DNA of 64,000 nucleotides from Streptomyces venezuelae ATCC 10712 (GTDB taxonomy: Bacteria > Actinomycetota > Actinomycetes > Streptomycetales > Streptomycetaceae), in contig NZ_CP029197.1 in NCBI RefSeq assembly GCF_008639165.1, positions 3,534,001 to 3,598,000 of the forward strand, read 5' to 3'. The stretch's first letter is position 1. Each line of letters starts with the position of its first letter. Of the stretch, positions 38,654 through 47,950 are shown in pieces. The notes under the pieces are model-generated. The model saw only the letters and a list, made by a program, of their open reading frames with translations, had not been told where the DNA came from and made no database searches. Made by a program: the position numbers and the translations under genes.

Positions 38654-39793
38654 TCATGAGTCTGCCTTACGGTGCACCCTCGCGATCCAGTCGGCGGGGG
38701 CGGCGATCTCGGTCTTGGTGGGGAGCGTGTTGGGGGAGGTCCACACGCGGTTGAACCCGTCCATGCCGACCTGGTCGACGACGGCGCGGACGAACCGCTC
38801 GCCGTCGCGGTACTGGCGGAGCTTGGCGTCGAGGCCGAGGAGCTTGCGCAGGGCGAGGTCGAGGCGGGAGGCGCCGCGTGCGCGGCGCTGCTGGAACTTC
38901 TCGCGGATCTCGGCGACCGAGGGCACGACCTGCGGTCCGACGCCGTCCATGACGTAGTCGGCGTGGCCTTCGAGGAGGGACATGACGGCGGTGAGGCGGC
39001 CGAGGATCTCGCGCTGCTCGGGGGTCTGGACGAGTTCGACGAGGGAGGGGGCGGGTTCGCCCTCCTCGGCTTCGGGGCGGCCGCCGACGAGGGTCTGGGC
39101 GGCCTCGCCGAGGCGTTCGACGACGGTGCCGGGGTCGACGTCGGTGGCGGCGAGGAACGACTGGATTTCGCCCTGCAGATGGTCGCGGAGCCAGGGGACG
39201 CCGGTGAACTGGGTGCGGTGGGTCTCCTCGTGGAGGCAGACCCAGAGCCGGAAGTCGTGCGGGGAGACCTCCAGTTCGCGTTCGACGTGGACGATGTTGG
39301 GGGCGACCAGGAGGAGGCGCCCCGCGCCGGCGGGGCCGGCGGGCAGGTCGCGGGTGGCGGGGGCGAAGGTCTCGTACTGGCCGAGGATGCGGGAGGCCAG
39401 GAACGACAGGAGCATGCCGAGTTCGACGCCGGTGACCTTGCCGCCGACGGCGCCGAGGACGGCGCTGCCGGGGGTGGAGGCGCGGCGCTCCTGCATCTTG
39501 CCGAGGAGCGGGGTGAGGAGTTCGCGGAAGCCGGCGACGTTGGCCTTGATCCAGCCCGCCCGGTCGACGACGAGGACGGGGGTGTCGTGCGGCTCGCCGC
39601 CCTCGGGGATCATCCGCGTGTAGGCGCGGACGTGTTCCTCGGAGGCTTTCGCGTGCCTGCGGAGTTCGGCGACGACCTCGCGGGCCTCGTCGCGGCTGAC
39701 TTCGGGTCCGGGCCGCACGAGGCGGGTCGCGGTCGCGACCGCGAGGTTCCAGTCGACCATCCCGGATGTGCCTGCGCCACCGATGCTCGTCAT
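38654..39793 (-). CDS. Zinc-dependent metalloprotease, DUF2342 family
   Basis: A 379-residue protein of the actinobacterial DUF2342 family, sometimes labelled an F420-biosynthesis-associated protein. The zinc motif is CLHEETHRTQFTGVPWLRDHL (HExxH), with a distant conserved EGHADYVMDGVG as a likely third-ligand region. No signal peptide or membrane helix, so cytosolic. It keeps its conserved place between tilS and dacB (Rv3626c in M. tuberculosis). Substrate unknown. Confidence 0.85.
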   Translation of the reverse strand: MTSIGGAGTSGMVDWNLAVATATRLVRPGPEVSRDEAREVVAELRRHAKASEEHVRAYTRMIPEGGEPHDTPVLVVDRAGWIKANVAGFRELLTPLLGKMQERRASTPGSAVLGAVGGKVTGVELGMLLSFLASRILGQYETFAPATRDLPAGPAGAGRLLLVAPNIVHVERELEVSPHDFRLWVCLHEETHRTQFTGVPWLRDHLQGEIQSFLAATDVDPGTVVERLGEAAQTLVGGRPEAEEGEPAPSLVELVQTPEQREILGRLTAVMSLLEGHADYVMDGVGPQVVPSVAEIREKFQQRRARGASRLDLALRKLLGLDAKLRQYRDGERFVRAVVDQVGMDGFNRVWTSPNTLPTKTEIAAPADWIARVHRKADS

Positions 39794-39900
39794 GCGTCAA
39801 CCGTACGGTCTCGGGGGCCGTTCGGTGCGGGTTCGGGACGCCTTCGGTGCGGGTCGGGAGGCGGCCGGGGCTCTCGCGGCCCGGACGGCGGGCCTCCCGC

Positions 39901-41304
39901 CTACCGCTGTCCGGTGAGGGCGGCGGAGAGACGGTCGAGGGCGGGCTGGGCTTCGTACGGGGAGAGGGTGCGGCCGGCGAGGAAGGCGAAGGCGAGCAGT
40001 CGGCCGTCGGCGGTGACGACGGTCCCGGCGAGGGTGTTGACGCCGGTGAGCGTGCCGGTCTTGGCGCGGACGAGTCCGGCGCCCGCGGTGGCGGGGGCGG
40101 TGTCGAAGCGGCCGGCGAGGGTGCCGGTGAAGCCGCCGACGGGGAGTCCGGTGAGGAGCGGGCGCAGGGCGGGGCGCGCGGGGTCGGCCGCGCGGGTGAG
40201 GAGTCCGGTGAGGAGGGCGGCGGAGACGCGGTCGCGGCGGTCGAGTCCGCTGCCGTCGGCGAAGCGGGCGCCGGCGACGGGGAGGCCGAGCCGGGCGAGT
40301 TCGTCGCGTACGGCCTTGGCGGCGCCGTCGAAGCTCGCGGGCTGTTTGCGGGCGAGGGCGGTCTGCCGGGCGAGGGCTTCGGCGAGGTCGTTGTCGCTGT
40401 GGGTGAGGGTGCGCTCGACGAGGTCGGCGAGCGGGGCGGAGTACGTACGGGCCAGGGGGGCGGCCTTGGGGGCGCGGCCGGGGGCCGGGTCGCCGGTGAC
40501 CTTGACGCCGGCCCGGGTGAGGAGGTCCGCGAAGGCGGCGGCGGTGTCGCCGGCCGGGTCGCCGCTGCGGGGCGCGGGTCCGCTCCGGCTGTCGTCGAGG
40601 CGTCCTTCGGTGGTCATGAGGGCGACGACGGGGGCGAGGTTCTCGTTGGGTCCGATGGGGTGGAGCGAGGGGCCCGGGTAGAGGCTCGTGTCGTACGTGA
40701 GGCGTACGGAGGTGTGGCCGCGGGCGGTGAGGGCCCGGGCTGTGTCGGTGGCGAGCGCCTTCAGCCGGGCCGGGTCGAGGGTGGGGTCGCCGCCGCCGGT
40801 GAGGGTGACCGTCCGGCCGTCGGGGGCGGCGGTGACGGTGGTGGGGATGCGGTGGTCGGGGCCGAGGGCGGAGAGCGCGGCCGCGCTGGTGGCGATCTTG
40901 ACGGTGGAGGCGGGTGTCATGGGGGTGCCGGCCCCTTCGCCGTACAGCTGCTTCCCGGTCGCGGTGTCGACGACGGACGCGGTGCGCAGCGGGCCGAGGC
41001 CGGGGTCGGCGAGGAGGGGCACGAGGACGGCGGCGAGGTCGGCCGGACGTCCGGCCGGGGCGGGGGCGTGCAGGGCGGTGAGGACGCCGGGGGCGCTCGG
41101 CGCGGGCGCGGGGCGCCGCGGCGGGGCGGGGGCGGCGGGCGGGGCGTGATGTGCGCCACCTGCCGCCGGGGCGGCGGCGCGGGCCCGCTCGGCCGTACGC
41201 TGACCGGAGTCCCACGGCCCGGCCGCGGTCACCGCCACGGCGGCCAGGGCCAGTCCGAGGACGGCGGAGCCCGCCGTGAGCTGCCACACCCTCGGCTCGG
41301 GCAT
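39901..41304 (-). CDS. dacB: D-alanyl-D-alanine carboxypeptidase/endopeptidase, PBP4 (DacB) family
   Basis: A 467-residue exported penicillin-binding protein. ATG 41304 gives a signal sequence (TAGSAVLGLALAAVAVTAAG) and then an Ala/Pro-rich linker to about residue 85. The active-site motifs are PASTVKIATS (SxxK), HSDNDLAEA (SxN) and RAKTGTLTGV (KTG). It trims peptidoglycan cross-links outside the membrane. It is divergent from ppa, again as in M. tuberculosis. Confidence 0.94.
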   Translation of the reverse strand: MPEPRVWQLTAGSAVLGLALAAVAVTAAGPWDSGQRTAERARAAAPAAGGAHHAPPAAPAPPRRPAPAPSAPGVLTALHAPAPAGRPADLAAVLVPLLADPGLGPLRTASVVDTATGKQLYGEGAGTPMTPASTVKIATSAAALSALGPDHRIPTTVTAAPDGRTVTLTGGGDPTLDPARLKALATDTARALTARGHTSVRLTYDTSLYPGPSLHPIGPNENLAPVVALMTTEGRLDDSRSGPAPRSGDPAGDTAAAFADLLTRAGVKVTGDPAPGRAPKAAPLARTYSAPLADLVERTLTHSDNDLAEALARQTALARKQPASFDGAAKAVRDELARLGLPVAGARFADGSGLDRRDRVSAALLTGLLTRAADPARPALRPLLTGLPVGGFTGTLAGRFDTAPATAGAGLVRAKTGTLTGVNTLAGTVVTADGRLLAFAFLAGRTLSPYEAQPALDRLSAALTGQR

Positions 41305-41407
41305 TGCTGACCAGCCCCTTTCGCGATCACACACGTGCGTGAGGGACACTTAACCACCGCGCGTCGTCGCGAGCATTCACTTGTGTTTGATTCAGGAGGA
41401 GCCACCC

Positions 41408-41899
41408 GTGGAGTTCGACGTTCTCATCGAGATCCCCAAGGGATCGCGTAACAAGTACGAGGTCGACCACGAGACCGGCCGCATCCGTCTGGACCGTCGC
41501 CTGTTCACGTCGACGGCCTACCCGACCGACTACGGCTACGTCGAGAACACCCTCGGTGAGGACGGCGACCCGCTGGACGCGCTCGTGATCCTCGACGAGC
41601 CCACCTTCCCGGGCTGCCTGATCAAGTGCCGCGCCATCGGCATGTTCCGCATGACGGACGAGGCCGGCGGCGACGACAAGCTGCTGTGCGTCCCGGCGAC
41701 GGACCCGCGCATGGAGCACCTGCGGGACATCCACCACGTGGCGGAGTTCGACCGCCTGGAGATCCAGCACTTCTTCGAGGTCTACAAGGACCTGGAGCCG
41801 GGCAAGTCGGTCGAGGGTGCGGACTGGGTCGGCCGCGCCGAGGCCGAGGCCGAGATCGAGAAGTCGTACGCGCGCGCCAAGGAGCAGGGCGGCCACTGA
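41408..41899 (+). CDS. ppa: Inorganic pyrophosphatase, family I
   Basis: A 163-residue soluble enzyme hydrolysing pyrophosphate. Landmarks: [39 protein letters not shown] (the D-x-x-D-P-x-D metal site) and [15 protein letters not shown]. The start is GTG 41408 with a full AGGAGGA site at 41394-41400. It ends at a clear hairpin (41946-41976). Confidence 0.97.
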   Translation: MEFDVLIEIPKGSRNKYEVDHETGRIRLDRRLFTSTAYPTDYGYVENTLGEDGDPLDALVILDEPTFPGCLIKCRAIGMFRMTDEAGGDDKLLCVPATDPRMEHLRDIHHVAEFDRLEIQHFFEVYKDLEPGKSVEGADWVGRAEAEAEIEKSYARAKEQGGH

Positions 41900-41945
41900 G
41901 CCGGGTCTGTTCTGAACCCGTGACGGGTTCTGTACCGATCGCGTG

Positions 41946-41976
41946 AAGGCGGTGCACCCAAGGGGTGCACCGCCTT
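41946..41976 (+). terminator. Terminator of ppa
   Basis: Fourteen-bp arms AAGGCGGTGCACCC (41946-41959) and GGGTGCACCGCCTT (41963-41976) over the loop AAG, 46 bp beyond the ppa stop codon and followed by T. Confidence 0.85.
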
Positions 41977-42038
41977 TCGCACATCCGTCGCACACTCATA
42001 CTGGAATCCACGGTTCCCGAGGAAGTGAGGCGGACACA

Positions 42039-43709
42039 GTGGTGGCGGAGCCGGACGGCTCGAAGAACGGTCCCGAGGTCGACCCGGAGGACCGGAAACC
42101 GCAGTCGGACGAGGCGCGGAGCGCGTTCGTGCCGCCCGCCGGGGTGGAGCAGCCCGCACCGCCCGAGGAGGAGCACCCGACCTCCGAGTTCGCCCTTCCG
42201 CCGGGTCTCTCGACCGAACCGCCGGCCGAGCCGGAGGGTTCGGCGTTCGCGACGCCGGCCACGTACTCGGCCAAGAACTCCCCGCCCGCCTTCACCCCCG
42301 CGTACGGGGTGCCCCTGGTACGGCTCCCGCACAACGCTCCGTGGCAGGACCGGATGCGGACCATGCTGCGGCTGCCCGTGGGTGACCGGCCGGTGCCCGA
42401 GGCGGTGCGCAAGGAGGACGAGACCGGCCCCTCCGTGCCGCGCGTGCTCGACCTGACGCTGCGCATCGGCGAGCTGCTGCTCGCGGGCGGTGAGGGCGCG
42501 GAGGACGTCGAGGCGGCGATGTTCGCGATCTGCCGCTCGTACGGTCTCGACCGGGTCGAGCCGACGGTGACGTTCACCCTGCTCTCGGTCACGTTCCAGC
42601 CCTCGCTGGTGGACGCGCCGCTCACGGCGAACCGGACGGTACGGCGCCGGGGCACGGACTACACGCGGCTCGCGTCGGTGTACACGCTGCTCGCCGACAT
42701 CAACGCGCGGGCGCACGAGGTGACGCCCGAGGAGGCGTACCGGCGGCTCGCGGAGATACGGCGCAACCGGCACCCGTACCCCGGATGGGTGCTCACGGCG
42801 GCGGCGGGCGTGCTCGCCGGGGCGGCCTCGGTGCTGCTGGGCGGCGGCCCCACCGTCTTCTTCGTGGCGGCGCTGGGCGCGGTGCTCGGCGACCGGCTGG
42901 CGTGGCTGTGCGCGGGGCGCGGGCTGCCGGAGTTCTACCAGTTCCTGGTGGCGGCGATGCCGCCGGCCGCGATGGGGGTGCTGCTGACGCTGCTGCACGC
43001 GGATCTGCGGCCGTCGGCGGTGATCACCGGTGGCCTGTTCGCGCTGATCCCGGGGCGGGCGCTCGTGGCGGCCGTGCAGGACGGTCTGACCGGTTTCTAC
43101 ATCACGGCCTCGGCCCGGCTCCTGGAGGTCGCGTACTTCTTCGTCGCGATCGTGGTGGGCGTGCTGTCGGTGCTGTACATCGCCGTGCAGTTCGACGCCC
43201 AGCTGAACCCCGAGGGGACGCTGAAGGCGGTGGAGCGGCCGGTGACGCAGACGCTGGCCTCGATGGTGCTGTGCGCGACCTTCGCCATCCTTCTGCAGCA
43301 GTCGCGGGCGACGGTGCTCTTCGCGACGCTGAACGGCGGGGTGGCGTGGGTGGTGTACGCGTCGATCGCGGTGACCGCCGAGGGCTCGGCGGTCATGGCG
43401 ACGGCGGTGGCGGCGGGGCTCGTGGGGCTCTTCGGGCAGCTGATCGCCCGGTACGAGCACACCTCGTCGCTGCCGTACGTGACGGCGGCGATCGGCCCGC
43501 TGCTGCCCGGTTCGGCGACGTACTTCGGAGTGCTGGCGATCGCCCAGAACAACCTGGACCAGGGCTTCGCCTCCCTCGCGAAGGCGTCGGCCCTGGCCCT
43601 GGCGATCGCGATCGGCGTGAACCTGGGGAGCGAGCTGGCCCGGCTCTTCATGCAGGCCCCCGGCGCCGCCGCCGCCCGCCGGGCGGCGAAGCGCACCAGG
43701 GGCTTCTAG
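42039..43709 (+). CDS. Threonine/serine exporter, ThrE family
   Basis: A 556-residue protein. Residues 1-110 are an acidic/Pro-rich disordered lead; then DUF1212 (VLDLTLRIGELLLAGGEGAEDVEAAM) and about ten membrane helices covering the ThrE and ThrE_2 modules. Homologs export threonine and serine in Corynebacterium. The start is one of two tandem GTG codons at 42039/42042, after GTGAGGCGG. A hairpin follows the gene (43755-43782). Substrate inferred from family. Confidence 0.85.
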   Translation: MVAEPDGSKNGPEVDPEDRKPQSDEARSAFVPPAGVEQPAPPEEEHPTSEFALPPGLSTEPPAEPEGSAFATPATYSAKNSPPAFTPAYGVPLVRLPHNAPWQDRMRTMLRLPVGDRPVPEAVRKEDETGPSVPRVLDLTLRIGELLLAGGEGAEDVEAAMFAICRSYGLDRVEPTVTFTLLSVTFQPSLVDAPLTANRTVRRRGTDYTRLASVYTLLADINARAHEVTPEEAYRRLAEIRRNRHPYPGWVLTAAAGVLAGAASVLLGGGPTVFFVAALGAVLGDRLAWLCAGRGLPEFYQFLVAAMPPAAMGVLLTLLHADLRPSAVITGGLFALIPGRALVAAVQDGLTGFYITASARLLEVAYFFVAIVVGVLSVLYIAVQFDAQLNPEGTLKAVERPVTQTLASMVLCATFAILLQQSRATVLFATLNGGVAWVVYASIAVTAEGSAVMATAVAAGLVGLFGQLIARYEHTSSLPYVTAAIGPLLPGSATYFGVLAIAQNNLDQGFASLAKASALALAIAIGVNLGSELARLFMQAPGAAAARRAAKRTRGF

Positions 43710-43754
43710 GGGCCGGGGCTCGTACGCGACGGGGTCCCTGGCCCGTACGGAACG

Positions 43755-43782
43755 GGCGCCGGGGCCGTACGGGCCCGGCGCC
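43755..43782. terminator. Hairpin between convergent thrE-type and dedA-type genes
   Basis: Nine-bp arms GGCGCCGGG (43755-43763) and CCCGGCGCC (43774-43782) flank the palindrome CCGTACGG. It lies between two convergent genes, so it may stop both. Confidence 0.6.
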
Positions 43783-43787
43783 GGGCC

Positions 43788-44492
43788 TCAGCGCTTGGCG
43801 TGGCGGCGGCGGGAGCCCTGCGGGTTCGGGGTGCCGGGGGCGTCGTGGTCGTCGCCGCGGGCCTGCGCCTTCTTCGACTGGGAGCGGGCGCGCAGGAACT
43901 CGATCACGATCGGGATCACGGAGATCAGGACGATCCCGACGAGGATCATCTCGATGTGCTTGTGCACGAAGTCGATCTTGCCGAGGGAGGCGCCGAGCAG
44001 GGTCACGCCCGCGCCCCAGAGCACACCGCCGATGATGTTGAACGTGATGAACGAGCGGTAGTTCATCCGGCTGACGCCCGCGATGATCGGCGTGAACGTC
44101 CGCACGATGGGCACGAAGCGGGCCAGGATCAGCGACTTCGGGCCGTGCTTCTCGAAGAACTCGTGCGCCTTCTCGACGTTCTCCTGCTTGAACAGCTTGG
44201 AGTCCGGTCGCTTGAAGAGCGCCGGGCCGACCTTCCGGCCGAACAGGTACCCGACCTGGTCACCGATGATCGCGGCGGCCACCACCAGGGTGCAGACCAG
44301 CCAGAGCGGCGTGTCCAGCTTTCCGGTGGTCACCAGCAGGCCGGTGGTGAAGAGCAGCGAGTCGCCGGGCAGGAAGAACCCGATGAGGAGGCCGGACTCG
44401 GCGAAGACGATGACCAGGACACCGATCAGACCAAAGGTCCCGATCAGATAGTCCGGGTCCAACCAGCTCGGTCCGAGGGCAAGCGTGTTCAC
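43788..44492 (-). CDS. DedA family membrane protein
   Basis: A 234-residue protein with four to five membrane helices and the DedA signature: ESGLLIGFFLPGDSLLFTTG, then GRKVGPALFKRP and HGPKSLILARFVPIVRTFTPIIAGVSRMNYRSF (the re-entrant arginine region). DedA proteins act in membrane homeostasis and, in known cases, undecaprenyl-phosphate or other lipid flipping. The start is GTG 44492 after AGGAG. The last 40 residues are a basic, disordered tail. Confidence 0.9.
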   Translation of the reverse strand: MNTLALGPSWLDPDYLIGTFGLIGVLVIVFAESGLLIGFFLPGDSLLFTTGLLVTTGKLDTPLWLVCTLVVAAAIIGDQVGYLFGRKVGPALFKRPDSKLFKQENVEKAHEFFEKHGPKSLILARFVPIVRTFTPIIAGVSRMNYRSFITFNIIGGVLWGAGVTLLGASLGKIDFVHKHIEMILVGIVLISVIPIVIEFLRARSQSKKAQARGDDHDAPGTPNPQGSRRRHAKR

Positions 44493-44643
44493 GGGTTCCG
44501 GGCTCCTGCGGTCGGGGGGACATGGGGGGACGGCTGGCCCCAAGCTATCAACGTGAGCTGAACGCGACCGGTTCCACCCGGAGCCCACGGGATGCGAACG
44601 GGGCCCGCGCCCCTGAGGCTGAGGGCTCAGGAGGTGCATGCCG

Positions 44644-45012
44644 ATGGGCATCGACGAGTACGGAGGCGGCCAGGGGCCGCACCCCGAGGTGCTGGTCGTC
44701 ACGACGAACGACGTGCCGGGCTTCGAGGTCCGCCAGGTGATCGGTGAGGTCTTCGGACTCACCGTCCGCTCCCGCCATCTGGGCAGCCAGATCGGCGCGG
44801 GGCTCAAATCGATGATCGGCGGGGAGCTGAAGGGTCTGACGAAGACCCTGGTGCAGACCCGCAACCAGGCGATGGAACGCCTGGTGGAACAGGCTCAGGT
44901 GCGCGGCGCGAACGCCGTCCTCATGTTCCGCTTCGACGTGACGGAAGCGGCTGATGTAGGCACGGAAGTCTGCGCATACGGCACAGCCGTAGTGCTCGCC
45001 CCGCGCGCGTGA
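44644..45012 (+). CDS. YbjQ/UPF0145 family protein
   Basis: A 122-residue cytosolic protein with the family pattern VVTTNDVPGFEVRQVIGEVFGLTVRS...RNQAMERLVEQAQVRGANAVLMFRFD. YbjQ proteins form ring-like pentamers; function is unknown. I take ATG 44644, 9 nt from AGGAGG (44629-44634), over the ATG at 44638, which is too close. It is divergent from the dedA-type gene. Confidence 0.85.
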   Translation: MGIDEYGGGQGPHPEVLVVTTNDVPGFEVRQVIGEVFGLTVRSRHLGSQIGAGLKSMIGGELKGLTKTLVQTRNQAMERLVEQAQVRGANAVLMFRFDVTEAADVGTEVCAYGTAVVLAPRA

Positions 45013-45107
45013 GCGGACCCGCGGGCCGCCGGGCCTACGGGCCCGGCACGTCCGTTCGAGCCTAATTTCGGAATGTTCTGCGGCATTTGCTCACTTATGG
45101 TGGGGCG

Positions 45108-46397
45108 GTGGCCACCGATCATGCTCCGCCCACGCCGTCACCGCCCACCGACGAGGCCCCGCTCCGGGTCCTGCTGCCCCAGGTGCTTCCCGCGCTCGCG
45201 GTCGGAGTGGGAGCCGCCCTGCTCTTCCTGGGCATCAGCGCCCTCGCGGAGAAGTTCCAGCACGTCCTGTGGAACGACCTCCCCGACGCCCTCGACATCG
45301 GCGGCCACTCCTCCCTCTGGATCATCAGCGTGCTCACCGCTGCTGGTATCGCCGTCGGCCTCGTCATCTGGAAGGTCCCCGGGCACGCCGGGCCCGACCC
45401 GGCCGCCATGGGCCTCGGCGGCCCACCGCTCGCCCCCGGGATCGTCCCCGGACTCCTGCTCGCGAGCACGCTCACCCTCGCCGGCGGAGTCAGCCTCGGC
45501 CCCGAGAACCCGATCATCGCCGCCAACATCGCCCTCGCCTTCTGGCTCGGCCGCAAGGCCGCGCCCACCCTGCCCGGCGCCTTCTGGGTCTCGCTCGCCT
45601 CCGCCGCCACCATCGGCGCCCTCTTCGGTACGCCGGTGGCCGCCGCCCTCGTCATCTCCGAGGCCCTCGTGGGCCGCCCCGGCCGTGGCTCCCTCTGGGA
45701 CCGGCTCTTCGCCCCGCTCGTCGCCGCCGGGGCCGGCTCGATGACCACCCAGCTGCTCGCCGAGCCCAGCTTCGACATGGACCTCCCGCCGCTCACCGAC
45801 CCCGGCTGGGACGACCTCCTCGCCGCCCTGGCGATCGCCTCGGTCGCGGCCCTCTTCGGTCTCGCCGCCTGCTACCTCTTCCCCTCCGTCCACGCCGCCT
45901 TCCGGCGGCTGCGCCACCCCATGCTGATGCTGCCCGCCGGCGGCCTCGTGCTCGGCCTCCTGGGCGCCCTCGGCGGGCACCTGACCCTCTTCAAGGGCCT
46001 GGACGAGGTCGAGGAGCTCACCTCCTCGATCGGCGGCTGGTCCTCCGGCGAACTCGCCAAGCTGGCCGTGGTCAAACTCGCCGCCCTCCTCGTCGCCGCC
46101 TCCTGCGGCTTCCGGGGCGGCCGCATCTTCCCCGCCGTCTTCGTCGGCGCGGCCTTCGGCATGCTCGCCCAGGCCCTCGTCCCCGAGGTCCACCCGGCCG
46201 TCGCCGTCTCCTCCGGCGTCCTCGGCGTCCTGCTCGCCACCACCCGGCAGGGCTGGATCAGCCTCTTCGTCGCCGCCGTCATCGCCGACTCCCCCGCGAT
46301 GCTCGCCCTGCTCTGCCTGGCCTCCCTCCCCGCCTGGCTGGTCGTCACCGGCCGGCCCCAGCTCGAACTCGACGAACAGGGCAACGCCCTGCACTGA
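45108..46397 (+). CDS. ClC-family chloride channel/antiporter
   Basis: A 429-residue membrane protein with about ten helices. The ClC selectivity segments appear as GGVSLGPENPIIAANIALAF (in place of GxEGP), LFGTPVAAALVISEAL, and GGRIFPAVFVGAAFGMLAQ (GGxFxP). The start is GTG 45108 after GGTGGGG. It is followed at 121 bp by glutamate decarboxylase on the same strand. In E. coli, ClC antiporters support glutamate-dependent acid resistance, which suggests the same partnership here. Confidence 0.88.
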   Translation: MATDHAPPTPSPPTDEAPLRVLLPQVLPALAVGVGAALLFLGISALAEKFQHVLWNDLPDALDIGGHSSLWIISVLTAAGIAVGLVIWKVPGHAGPDPAAMGLGGPPLAPGIVPGLLLASTLTLAGGVSLGPENPIIAANIALAFWLGRKAAPTLPGAFWVSLASAATIGALFGTPVAAALVISEALVGRPGRGSLWDRLFAPLVAAGAGSMTTQLLAEPSFDMDLPPLTDPGWDDLLAALAIASVAALFGLAACYLFPSVHAAFRRLRHPMLMLPAGGLVLGLLGALGGHLTLFKGLDEVEELTSSIGGWSSGELAKLAVVKLAALLVAASCGFRGGRIFPAVFVGAAFGMLAQALVPEVHPAVAVSSGVLGVLLATTRQGWISLFVAAVIADSPAMLALLCLASLPAWLVVTGRPQLELDEQGNALH

Positions 46398-46490
46398 CCC
46401 CGCCCCCTTCCCCTCTCCGCCCCTCGCTTCCCCCGCCCTCCCCCTCCCCCGTCCCGCCCCCTCTTCTCCCCGCCCCCCCCTCCCCGGAGA
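46398..46490 (+). other. Homopyrimidine (C/T) tract between clc and gad
   Basis: After the clc stop codon the plus strand is almost purely C and T, with only isolated G or A, for about 90 bases. No hairpin can form in such RNA. It ends just before the gad ribosome site. Long C/T-rich RNA resembles Rho loading sites and can also form triplex DNA; either role is a guess. Confidence 0.6.
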
Positions 46491-46518
46491 TCCAGCCGGA
46501 GAACCAGAAGGAGTCCCC

Positions 46519-47940
46519 ATGCCGCTCCACCAGGGTCCCGCCGCCTCCCCCGCCGGGCGCGAGCGCCGGCTCGCCCTCAACCCCTTCTTCGGGGAGGCCG
46601 CCAACCCGGTCGGCGGTATGACCGAGGCCCCGCCCCACCACCGGATGCCCGACGGCCCGCTCCCCCCGATGAGCGCCTACCAGCTCGTCCACGACGAGCT
46701 GATGCTCGACGGCAACTCCCGGCTCAACCTCGCCACCTTCGTCACCACCTGGATGGAACCCCAGGCGGGCGTGCTCATGAGCGAGTGCCGCGACAAGAAC
46801 ATGATCGACAAGGACGAGTACCCGCGCACCGCCGAACTGGAGCGCCGCTGCGTCGCCATGCTCGCCGACCTCTGGCATGCCCCCGACCCGGGCGCGGCCG
46901 TCGGCTGCTCCACCACCGGCTCCAGCGAGGCCTGCATGCTCGCCGGCATGGCCCTGAAACGCCGCTGGACCAAGCGGAACGCCGACCGCTACCCGGGCTC
47001 CGCCCGCCCCAACCTGGTCATGGGGGTCAACGTCCAGGTCTGCTGGGAGAAGTTCTGCAACTTCTGGGAGGTCGAGCCCCGCCTCGTCCCCATGGAGGGC
47101 GACCGCTTCCACCTCGACGCCGAGTCCGCCGCCGCGCTCTGCGACGAGAACACCATCGGAGTCGTCGCCGTCCTCGGCTCGACCTTCGACGGCTCCTACG
47201 AACCCGTCGCCGAGATCTGCGCCGCCCTGGACGCCCTCCAGGAACGCACCGGACTCGACATCCCCGTCCACGTCGACGGCGCCTCCGGCGCCATGATCGC
47301 CCCCTTCCTCGACGAGGACCTGGTCTGGGACTTCCGGCTCCCCCGCGTCTCCTCGATCAACACCTCCGGTCACAAGTACGGCCTGGTCTACCCGGGCGTC
47401 GGCTGGGCCCTGTGGCGCTCCGCCGCCGAACTCCCCGAGGAGCTCGTCTTCCGCGTCAACTACCTGGGCGGCGACATGCCCACCTTCGCCCTCAACTTCT
47501 CCCGGCCGGGCGCCCAGGTCGTCGCGCAGTACTACACGTTCCTGAGGCTCGGCCGGGAGGGCTACCGGGCGGTGCAGCAGACCTCCCGGGACATCGCCCG
47601 CGGCCTCGCCGAACGGATCGAGGCCATGGGCGACTTCCGGCTCCTCACCCTCGGCAACCAGCTGCCCGTCTTCGCCTTCACCACCGCATCCGACGTCACC
47701 AACTTCAACGTCTTCGACGTCTCCCGGCGCCTGCGCGAACACGGCTGGCTCGTCCCCGCTTACACGTTCCCCGAGAACCGCGAGGACCTGTCCGTCCTGC
47801 GCGTGGTCTGCCGCAACGGCTTCTCCGCCGACCTCGCCGGGCTCCTCATCGAGGACCTGAGCCGGCTACTGCCCGAACTGCGCCGCCAGTCCGGCCCGTT
47901 CACCCACGACAAGGACGCCGCGACCTCCTTCCACCACTAG
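46519..47940 (+). CDS. gadB: Glutamate decarboxylase
   Basis: A 473-residue PLP enzyme that makes GABA and CO2 from glutamate while consuming a proton. Motifs: GCSTTGSSEACMLAGMALK, VHVDGASGAMIAPF, and the Schiff-base lysine in SSINTSGHKYGLVYPGVGW. The ATG follows AGAAGGAG. The C-terminus (DKDAATSFHH) carries the paired histidines used in pH gating by bacterial GadB. No glutamate/GABA antiporter is next to it, but a ClC chloride transporter is directly upstream. Confidence 0.95.
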   Translation: MPLHQGPAASPAGRERRLALNPFFGEAANPVGGMTEAPPHHRMPDGPLPPMSAYQLVHDELMLDGNSRLNLATFVTTWMEPQAGVLMSECRDKNMIDKDEYPRTAELERRCVAMLADLWHAPDPGAAVGCSTTGSSEACMLAGMALKRRWTKRNADRYPGSARPNLVMGVNVQVCWEKFCNFWEVEPRLVPMEGDRFHLDAESAAALCDENTIGVVAVLGSTFDGSYEPVAEICAALDALQERTGLDIPVHVDGASGAMIAPFLDEDLVWDFRLPRVSSINTSGHKYGLVYPGVGWALWRSAAELPEELVFRVNYLGGDMPTFALNFSRPGAQVVAQYYTFLRLGREGYRAVQQTSRDIARGLAERIEAMGDFRLLTLGNQLPVFAFTTASDVTNFNVFDVSRRLREHGWLVPAYTFPENREDLSVLRVVCRNGFSADLAGLLIEDLSRLLPELRRQSGPFTHDKDAATSFHH

Positions 47941-47950
47941 GGGGTGCCTC

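Noticed and set aside
38667..39800. Arg-rich minus-strand frame overlapping the DUF2342 protease
   Set aside because: Frame shadow; the protease frame has the HExxH motif and normal composition.
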